The translations under genes were made by a program, and so were the position numbers. A DNA stretch of 64,000 nt from positions 124,001 to 188,000 of the forward strand of contig CAZAZQ010000002.1 in NCBI GenBank assembly GCA_964489705.1. The letters are read 5' to 3'. This stretch comes from CAZAZQ01 sp964489705. Its GTDB lineage: Bacteria > Zixibacteria > MSB-5A5 > GN15 > FEB-12. This document shows positions 26,516 to 33,019 of the stretch, in pieces (position 1 is the stretch's first letter; the number at the start of each line of letters is the position of its first letter). The notes beneath the pieces were generated by a model. It was not told the DNA's origin. It saw nothing but the letters and a program-made list of their open reading frames with translations, and ran no database searches.

Positions 26516-27517
26516 ATGAGAATTGGAAACCTAAACCTCAAAGGCAAAGTCCTTGCCGCTCCGATGGCGGGGATTTCCAACCGTCCGTTTCGGCTGCTGG
26601 CGCTTGAAGCCGGTGCCGCTCTGACGTTTACGGAGATGGTTTCTTCGGAAGGGATTATCCGCCGGCAGGCAAAGACCTTGGCGTATTTGGACTTCCAAGA
26701 AGACGAACGACCTATCGGCATCCAGATTTTCGGCGCCAAGCCGGAAGTTATGAAAAAAGCGGCGGAAATAATCGTGGAGCGCAACCAACCGGACGTGATT
26801 GACATCAATTTCGGCTGTCCGGTGAAAAAAGTGGTCAACCACAATGGCGGTGCTGCTGTTTTGAAAGATCTGGTGCTCACGGATGAAATCATCCGGGCGA
26901 CGGTGGAAGGAGCGGGACAGACACCGGTAACGATAAAAATCCGTACCGGCTGGGATGAGCAAAAGCCGGTGTATGAAGAGGTCGGGCACATCGCCGAGAA
27001 AGCCGGAGTGGCGGCAATAACGTTACATGCCCGAAGCCGGAGCAAAGGATTTTCCGGTCAGGCGGACTGGTCGGCAATCGCAAAACTGAAACAGGCGGTC
27101 AGCCTTCCCGTTATCGGGAACGGGGACATTTTTTCTCCTCAGGATGCTCGGAGAATGATTGAGCAGACTGCCTGCGACGGGGTGATGATAGGCAGGGCGG
27201 CAATGGGGAATCCCTACATTTTTACTCAGGTTCATCGGTTTCTGGAGGAGGGGATACTGTTGGAGAATCCGACGACCCTCGACAAAATACGGCTCGCTTA
27301 TCGTCATGCCTGCTTGATGAAAGAAGAATACGGCGAAGAGCGCGGCATCAAAAAGATGCGACGCTACCTGGGATGGTATATCAAAGGAATGCGTCAAGCC
27401 GCTTTGCTCAGACCGAGGCTCTTTCAGGTGAATACCCTCAAAGATATCGAAGATATTTTCTCGGAATATCTCGGCGAATCAACCGCCGCTTTCCGGAAAA
27501 CCGTCTCGGCGGAATAG
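26516..27517 (+). CDS. dusB: tRNA-dihydrouridine synthase (DusB-like)
   Basis: A 333-residue FMN enzyme that reduces uridines in tRNA. Family markers are AAPMAGISNRPFRLLA at the N-terminus, the catalytic Cys101 in DINFGCPVKKVV, and GVMIGRAAMGNPYIF for FMN phosphate binding. No ribosome-binding site precedes the ATG, in line with the leaderless promoter arrangement. In many bacteria dusB is followed by fis; here it is followed by etfA. Confidence 0.94.
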   Translation: MRIGNLNLKGKVLAAPMAGISNRPFRLLALEAGAALTFTEMVSSEGIIRRQAKTLAYLDFQEDERPIGIQIFGAKPEVMKKAAEIIVERNQPDVIDINFGCPVKKVVNHNGGAAVLKDLVLTDEIIRATVEGAGQTPVTIKIRTGWDEQKPVYEEVGHIAEKAGVAAITLHARSRSKGFSGQADWSAIAKLKQAVSLPVIGNGDIFSPQDARRMIEQTACDGVMIGRAAMGNPYIFTQVHRFLEEGILLENPTTLDKIRLAYRHACLMKEEYGEERGIKKMRRYLGWYIKGMRQAALLRPRLFQVNTLKDIEDIFSEYLGESTAAFRKTVSAE

Positions 27518-27586
27518 GGAAAGATATTCCAAGACAATTCATCTTTGTCCTCCGCGGAAGTGCATCGTACCTCCAGAGATATTTTA

Positions 27587-27615
27587 TTGCGTGTGGAATA
27601 AACGGAGTGTATATT
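27587..27615 (+). promoter_or_regulatory. etfA promoter
   Basis: TTGCGT (27587-27592), a 17-nt spacer and TATATT (27610-27615) lie in the dusB-etfA gap. An in-frame ATG at 27626 and the preferred ATG at 27659 both lie downstream. Confidence 0.6.
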
Positions 27616-27658
27616 CAGCGAAAAAATGACGGTTAATGGTAACGATAAAGGTGCGCAA

Positions 27659-28621
27659 ATGAAAATACTCGCAGTAAGCTTACAGAAGGAAGGCAAACTG
27701 CTTCCGGTTTCGTTTGAATTGCTCGAAGCGGCGAAATCTCTCGGTGGAGAACTCTATACGGTTGTTCTGGCGGAAAATGCCGACGGATTGGCGTCGGAAC
27801 TGGCGTCCCGCGGCGGCGGAAAGGTTCTGGCGGTTTCTCATCCGAACCTTCGCTCCTACAACGACGAAATCTACGCCAACGTGTTGACGGAACTCATCGG
27901 AAAATATTCGCCCGATGTGGTCTTGGGTCCCGCCACGTTTTACGGCAAGGCTCTCTTTGCCCGTCTGGCGGCGAAAAACGAAGGGCCGATGGCGTCGGAC
28001 GTGACGCATCTGGAAACGGCTGACGGTAAGGTTGTCGTCACTCGTCCCCATTACGGCGGCTCGGTTCTTTCGACTATCGAACCGACTTCCGACAAACCGT
28101 TCTTTGTAACACTCCGTCCGAAAATCTATCCCGAATCGAAAGAAGGGCAGGGCGAGGTCGTTACGGAAACGGTCGACGCTGCCGGAGCGGAAGCAAAAAC
28201 GACCATCAAGGAGATAAAAGACGAATCCGCCGGTTCGGTCAACCTGACGGAAGCCGATATCATCGTTTCCGCCGGACGCGGCATCAAAGGACCGGAAAAT
28301 CTCCCAATGGTGCAAGAGTTGGCGGATTCTTTGGGCGCCGCTCTCGGTGCCTCCCGCGCGATTGTTGACGCCGGATGGATATCCTATTCCCACCAGGTGG
28401 GACAGACCGGTAAGACCGTCAACCCCAAACTCTACTTTGCGATCGGTATTTCCGGGGCGATCCAACACTTGGTCGGAATGCGTTCGTCGGGCACTATCGT
28501 GGCGGTCAACAAAGACAAGGATGCTCCTATCTTTAACGTCGCCAATTACGGTATTGTCGGTGACGCATTTGAAATCGTCCCGGCGTTGACGAAAAAGTTC
28601 AAAGCCGAGCTGGGGAAATAG
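27659..28621 (+). CDS. etfA: Electron transfer flavoprotein alpha subunit
   Basis: A 320-residue protein. The FAD-binding C-terminal domain is complete: SRAIVDAGWISYSHQVGQTG, ISGAIQHLVGM and NKDKDAPIFNVANYGIVGD. The N-terminal domain starts KILAVSLQ, typical of EtfA, which favours the ATG at 27659 (with AAAGGTG just upstream) over the in-frame ATG at 27626. EtfA/EtfB carry electrons from acyl-CoA dehydrogenases to the quinone pool. The beta subunit is not beside it, although the two genes are usually adjacent, and an intrinsic terminator follows directly. Confidence 0.92.
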   Translation: MKILAVSLQKEGKLLPVSFELLEAAKSLGGELYTVVLAENADGLASELASRGGGKVLAVSHPNLRSYNDEIYANVLTELIGKYSPDVVLGPATFYGKALFARLAAKNEGPMASDVTHLETADGKVVVTRPHYGGSVLSTIEPTSDKPFFVTLRPKIYPESKEGQGEVVTETVDAAGAEAKTTIKEIKDESAGSVNLTEADIIVSAGRGIKGPENLPMVQELADSLGAALGASRAIVDAGWISYSHQVGQTGKTVNPKLYFAIGISGAIQHLVGMRSSGTIVAVNKDKDAPIFNVANYGIVGDAFEIVPALTKKFKAELGK

Positions 28622-28668
28622 CTTAGTAGGTAAGCATTCGGTTGGTTACAAATTTCCCGATGGGAAGG

Positions 28669-28700
28669 ATGCCGGAACGGCAAGTTCCGGCATTTTTTTG
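28669..28700 (+). terminator. Rho-independent terminator after etfA
   Basis: A 10-bp perfect stem (ATGCCGGAAC with GTTCCGGCAT) and a GGCAA loop are followed by a run of seven T. It lies between the convergent etfA and PKD-lipoprotein genes. Confidence 0.92.
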
Positions 28701-28706
28701 TTTTTA

Positions 28707-30137
28707 CTACTGCCCGTAGACTCGCACACTGTCGGTGACGGTGACCTCTCCGCACGGGTTGCCGACTGTCAGAATCACAGGGTGCCATCCGGTGTCGCTG
28801 AAGCTGTGATGAACGACGGCGGAGTCTGAAATCGTGTCTGTCCCAAATATCCATTGCCGGGAGCTGACCACACCTATGGTGGTATCGGTAAAAGTAAAGG
28901 TCGTAAACGGGACGGCACTGTCCGGGGAGACCCGGAAACCGACGCTGTCGGCATTAAGAATGTCTCCCAACACGACGAAATCAAACGCCGTGTCCGCCGA
29001 TGTATCGCCGCACTTCCCGTAGGAAACCACCGAGACGGTATAAATTCCCGGCGTGGTGTAGGCGTGAACCGGTGTGGTGTCCAGAGCTGCCGGTGATTGT
29101 GTCCCGTCTCCGAAATACCATATCAAACTGTCCACAGAGCCGAGGGAGTCGGCTCGGAATTTGACCTGAAATTGAAAGAGGGGGGAATAACAATCGGAGG
29201 TGGCGCTGAGAGCGGAGACCAAAGCCCGGGCGCTGTCGAAAACGGTGATGTAGTTTTCTATAGAATCGGTCTGGGTGCCGCCGGTTGAGGTAACCGTCAA
29301 GCTGACGGTATAGCTTCCCGGGGTGGTATAGGTAACAACCGGCTCAGGTAGCGTGCTGGTGTCGCCGTTCCCGAAGTCCCAGAGGCGGCTGACATACCCT
29401 TCCGTATCCAGGTAGGAGGTGTCGTGAAAAGTAACTTCAAGCGGTTGACATCCTTCGGTGGTGTCGGCGTAAAAGTAGACCTGCGGACAGTTAGTAATAT
29501 GGATAAGGCTGTCATGCACAATCTGCTTTGTCCCGCATTCGCCGGTGACCTCCAGGGTTACGGTATAATAGCCGGAGGAGGTATAGACGTGAGTCGGATT
29601 GGAATCGGTCGACGTATTCCCGTCGCCGAAGTTCCACTCCCATGAAGAGACGCCGCCGAAATCGAGGGGGGTGAACGAGATTTCCGTTCCTTGACAGCCG
29701 GAGTCGGGGGAGGCGGCAAAGTTCCCTACCGTAGCTCCGGCGATGACCAGATGGAGTTTGTACTCCTCGTCGGAGACCGTATCGGGAGTATAAATGATAG
29801 TCAACTTGACGTTGTAGATTCCCGCCGTGTCGTAGATATGGGTCGGGTTGACGATGGAATCGTTGGGGATGGTATCATGGAGAAAACGACGTCCCGCCAG
29901 AGAATCACCGTCACCGAATACCCAGATAAGGCTGTCATACGGACCGTTGGAAAGGTCGGTAAACTGTACCTCCAACGGCGTACAGCCGGTAGTCGGTTGG
30001 GCGGAAAATTCGGCGACCGGATATTGATACACTTTCTTTTCGATTCGTTCGGTGACGAGTTTATCACAACTGGGAAGGAGATATGAAAGACTGAGAATAA
30101 AAACGGCTGTAATTAATAGGAAAATACTACGTCTCAT
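28707..30137 (-). CDS. Lipoprotein with five PKD domains
   Basis: A 476-residue protein. The ATG at 30137 (after AGAAGG) opens a lipoprotein signal peptide with the lipobox Cys24 in YLLPSCDK; an in-frame ATG at 30152 would add five residues. The rest is five consecutive PKD domains of about 85 residues. Three carry a WDFGNGDT/WNFGDGNT/WYFGDGT core, and most have the closing Y-x-V-T/S-L motif; paired cysteines (as in TTGCTPLEV and GECGTKQ) recur. PKD domains are Ig-like spacers or carbohydrate/protein binders at the cell surface. There is no catalytic domain, so a structural or adhesive role is likely. Confidence 0.85.
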   Translation of the reverse strand: MRRSIFLLITAVFILSLSYLLPSCDKLVTERIEKKVYQYPVAEFSAQPTTGCTPLEVQFTDLSNGPYDSLIWVFGDGDSLAGRRFLHDTIPNDSIVNPTHIYDTAGIYNVKLTIIYTPDTVSDEEYKLHLVIAGATVGNFAASPDSGCQGTEISFTPLDFGGVSSWEWNFGDGNTSTDSNPTHVYTSSGYYTVTLEVTGECGTKQIVHDSLIHITNCPQVYFYADTTEGCQPLEVTFHDTSYLDTEGYVSRLWDFGNGDTSTLPEPVVTYTTPGSYTVSLTVTSTGGTQTDSIENYITVFDSARALVSALSATSDCYSPLFQFQVKFRADSLGSVDSLIWYFGDGTQSPAALDTTPVHAYTTPGIYTVSVVSYGKCGDTSADTAFDFVVLGDILNADSVGFRVSPDSAVPFTTFTFTDTTIGVVSSRQWIFGTDTISDSAVVHHSFSDTGWHPVILTVGNPCGEVTVTDSVRVYGQ

Positions 30138-30172
30138 AACACCTTCTTTCATTTTTTTCGAATGCCTTCCTG

Positions 30173-30201
30173 TATATAAGCAGGCGGTAAGCGGTTGTCA
30201 A
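30173..30201 (-). promoter_or_regulatory. Promoter of the PKD lipoprotein gene
   Basis: On the minus strand a perfect TTGACA (30196-30201), a 17-nt spacer and TATATA (30173-30178) predict a leader of about 28 nt to the ATG at 30137. Confidence 0.78.
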
Positions 30202-30346
30202 ATGTTTACTTATATCCAATTTCGGCAACAAGATTTCCTGTCGGTGCCGAAACGAACAACAACTCTCCTCGCGGAAATTTAAGAAAATCCTTTTGCCGGT
30301 CGAAAAAAAGAAAAACACCAATTTCGTAATTCTCTTAGGAGGAAAC

Positions 30347-31480
30347 ATGTCGTTACTCATTGAGGTCATTGAGTGGCTCGATCCTTCTGGCGATGAAATG
30401 ATACATCGAATTCCTCAGGAAGGTTCCGCCGATTTCAAATTGGGGGCGCAGTTGATTGTTCGGGACAGCCAGATGGCTATCTTTTTCAAAGACGGACATG
30501 CCGCCGACTCTTTCGCCACCGGTCGTCATACTCTTTCTACTCTCAACGTCCCGATTTTGACGAGATTATTGGCTTTTCCGTTCGGTTTCAATTCTCCGTT
30601 CCGGGCGGAAGTTTACTTTGTTAATCTGAAAGTATTCACCGACTTGAAGTGGGGCACCAAGCATCCGGTGACTTTCAAAGACAGCAAGTTGGGTTTGGTG
30701 CGTTTGCGCGGGCATGGGACTTTTACCATGCGAATCAGCCAACCGATTTTGTTCTTGAACTCTATCGTGGGTCGGCAAGCCCGCTATACCAGCGCCGATA
30801 TCCAAAGCTATTTGCGGGATGTCATCATCGCCCGCTTGAACGATTTATTGGGTGAAAAGTTGGACACGATTTTGGATCTGCCGGCAATCTATACCGAACT
30901 AGCGGCAGAATTCAAAGAAATCGTCAAGAACGAGTTTGAAAAGTACGGCTTGGAGCTGGTTGATTTCTACATCTCTTCCATAACCCCGCCCGATGAGGTT
31001 TCCAAGATGATTGACCAGCGTTCCGGCTTGGAAGCGGTCGGTGATCTTGACAAGTTCATGAAATACGAAATGGCAAAAGGAATCGGTTCCTCGACCGGGG
31101 CCGGTCAAGCCGGAGCCGGGTTGGGCATGGCGGCAGGAGTCGGCTTGATGATGCCGAACATGCTGTCCAAAGTGTTTGCCCCCGAGCAAACGGAATTACG
31201 CCGGGAACCGGTTGCCACCGTGACCTGTCCGGTCTGTCATACCGACACGCCTGAGCAGTCGCGCTTTTGCTACCGTTGCGGGCATCCTATGGTGCCGCAA
31301 AGTATCTGCCCGGAATGCGGAAAAGAATTGCCGACGGAAGCGAAGTTCTGTCTACACTGTGGGACGAAACTTGATGCCAAGCCGACGTGCCCGCATTGCT
31401 CGGCGGAGCTTATCCCCGGCTCGAAATTCTGCGGCAGTTGCGGCAAACCGGTGAAGAAGGATGATAACAAACAAGAATAA
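30347..31480 (+). CDS. SPFH/Band-7 protein with C-terminal zinc ribbons (YdjI-like)
   Basis: A 377-residue protein. The ATG at 30347 has a strong AGGAGG site; an in-frame upstream ATG at 30293 lacks one. Residues 1-250 form an SPFH/virion-core-like domain (VIEWLDPSGDEMIHRIP, QLIVRDSQMAIFFKDG). A Gly/Ala-rich hinge follows (GAGQAGAGLGMAAGVGLMMPN), then three CxxC...CxxC zinc ribbons in the last 80 residues (CPVCHT...CYRCG, CPECGK...CLHCG, CPHCSA...CGSCG). This resembles Bacillus YdjI, which belongs to a membrane-stress locus. It overlaps the next zinc-ribbon gene by 20 nt, so the two probably act together. Confidence 0.85.
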   Translation: MSLLIEVIEWLDPSGDEMIHRIPQEGSADFKLGAQLIVRDSQMAIFFKDGHAADSFATGRHTLSTLNVPILTRLLAFPFGFNSPFRAEVYFVNLKVFTDLKWGTKHPVTFKDSKLGLVRLRGHGTFTMRISQPILFLNSIVGRQARYTSADIQSYLRDVIIARLNDLLGEKLDTILDLPAIYTELAAEFKEIVKNEFEKYGLELVDFYISSITPPDEVSKMIDQRSGLEAVGDLDKFMKYEMAKGIGSSTGAGQAGAGLGMAAGVGLMMPNMLSKVFAPEQTELRREPVATVTCPVCHTDTPEQSRFCYRCGHPMVPQSICPECGKELPTEAKFCLHCGTKLDAKPTCPHCSAELIPGSKFCGSCGKPVKKDDNKQE

Positions 31481-32861
31481 CATCAGCTTCTACATCGGTG
31501 TCACCTGCCCCGGATGCGGGGGAGAGTTGGAACTGGAAGAGGACTTCTTCGTTCTTACCTGTGAGCACTGCGGCTCGGCATTGCGGATAGTCATGCCGGA
31601 GGTTCCTCCGGCATACATGGCGGTCTGCAAAATTCCCGAACAAGAAGTCCGCTTCCATGTCGATCGTTACTTGAAGAAACACGATTACCCTCTCACAGAT
31701 ACGGACACCCAAATAAAGGCGTTGTACTATCCGTACTGGAAAATCAACGCTATTTTGCTGAAGAAGCGCAACAAAATCGTCGAGCGGTTTATCAGCACCG
31801 ATGACGACCGGTACGGAGAGGAGCGTTCCTACGAGCAGAAGAAAACCGAAATCTCTCTCGTTCCATACGTGACCACCGTACCTGCCGGGAACCGGTTCGA
31901 AGGCATCCCGCCTTCTTTGGGAATGCGCACCAACATATTGAACGTGGTCCCTTTTTCTCGGGAGAATGTACCGGAGAATTTCGATACCTTCGGGATATAC
32001 GTCTCGTGGGAAGAGGTCTTGGACGTTTTGCAGCAGAACGTCAAGAACATGGGAAATATCGCCTTTGCCGATTTCGGCAAGAATCGAACCGAGTTGTTCC
32101 ATCCGGTCGGCTCGTTTGTGTATTTCCCGTATTACATCGTTGAATCATATTTGGAAGGGCAGTTCCGTCGGTTAATCGTCGACGGGGTAACGGGCCGCGT
32201 GTGCAACATGCTGACGCAGTTATCCGGCGGGGGAGAGTTCGCTGAAGAGGCGGATATCGAGTTGGGACAACTGACCGTAGAGTTTCACCGCTGCGGCAAT
32301 TGCGGTTTCGACCTGCCGCGTCAACAGTCGTATGTCTATATCTGCGACAATTGTGGCGTCCTGACGGTGTTGGAGCAGTATCAGCCGTTGCTTTCCGAGC
32401 TGTATTTTGCTCCTTCCCCTGGGAAAAATGACGATAAGTTGCTGCCTTTCTGGGCGTTCAAATTGGTTGGGCCGGACGCCCCCCGGGTCAAGCGGCTCAT
32501 GGGGGGAATTTACGCCTCCGAGTGGTTGGTCGTTCCGGCGTTCAAAATCGCCAACTTCGAAGCGGCTTATCGGTTGACCAAACGGATGTCCGCCGCTTTC
32601 CCGCGGATAGAGCTGGAGCCGGTGGAAAGCGAGAAATTTCATTTTTATCCCGTCAGCGTGGGACCAAAGGAAGCGGAAGCTCTGAGCCGCGCTTTGATTT
32701 ACCGTGAGGAGATAGCCAAAACTCACTCCGCGGCTCCGAAGGAGCTCAACGTTGCCGTAGAAGAAGCTCGTCTGTTCTTTGCTCCTTTTCATCCGGAAAG
32801 ATATTTTTACGTCGATTCCATCGTCGGGGCAATAACCTTCGAAAGAAGTTTGGTGGAATAA
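31461..32861 (+). CDS. Zinc-ribbon protein paired with the SPFH protein
   Basis: A 466-residue soluble protein with two zinc-ribbon segments: CPGCGGELELEED with CEHCGSAL at the N-terminus, and CGNCGFDLPRQQ with CDNCGVLTVLE near residue 285. Between and after them lie aromatic-rich beta segments (YYPYWKINAILLKK, LPFWAFKLVG). There are no transmembrane helices. I cannot name a function. The start lies inside the SPFH gene, a strong sign of translational coupling, and both proteins carry zinc ribbons. Confidence 0.8.
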   Translation: MITNKNNISFYIGVTCPGCGGELELEEDFFVLTCEHCGSALRIVMPEVPPAYMAVCKIPEQEVRFHVDRYLKKHDYPLTDTDTQIKALYYPYWKINAILLKKRNKIVERFISTDDDRYGEERSYEQKKTEISLVPYVTTVPAGNRFEGIPPSLGMRTNILNVVPFSRENVPENFDTFGIYVSWEEVLDVLQQNVKNMGNIAFADFGKNRTELFHPVGSFVYFPYYIVESYLEGQFRRLIVDGVTGRVCNMLTQLSGGGEFAEEADIELGQLTVEFHRCGNCGFDLPRQQSYVYICDNCGVLTVLEQYQPLLSELYFAPSPGKNDDKLLPFWAFKLVGPDAPRVKRLMGGIYASEWLVVPAFKIANFEAAYRLTKRMSAAFPRIELEPVESEKFHFYPVSVGPKEAEALSRALIYREEIAKTHSAAPKELNVAVEEARLFFAPFHPERYFYVDSIVGAITFERSLVE

Positions 32862-33019
32862 ATCGTTCCCCCTCTTGCCGGAACGAAAGGTGCCTGACGG
32901 TGTTTAAGAAGTAAGAAAGAAGCCTCACCGGTTTTGAATTTGACTTGCTTGGAAAGGAGATTTTGCCTATGTTCCCATGACTAATGAAGGAACTTTGTAA
33001 ACCGGTTGGATGATAGGCA
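32862..33019 (+). other. Intergenic region with an inverted repeat and no clear promoter
   Basis: This gap holds TTGACT at 32940-32945 without a matching -10, an 8-bp inverted repeat (ACCGGTTT at 32927-32934, AAACCGGT at 32999-33006) and short ATG-initiated frames of 3 to 9 codons. No longer gene is visible. Confidence 0.4.
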
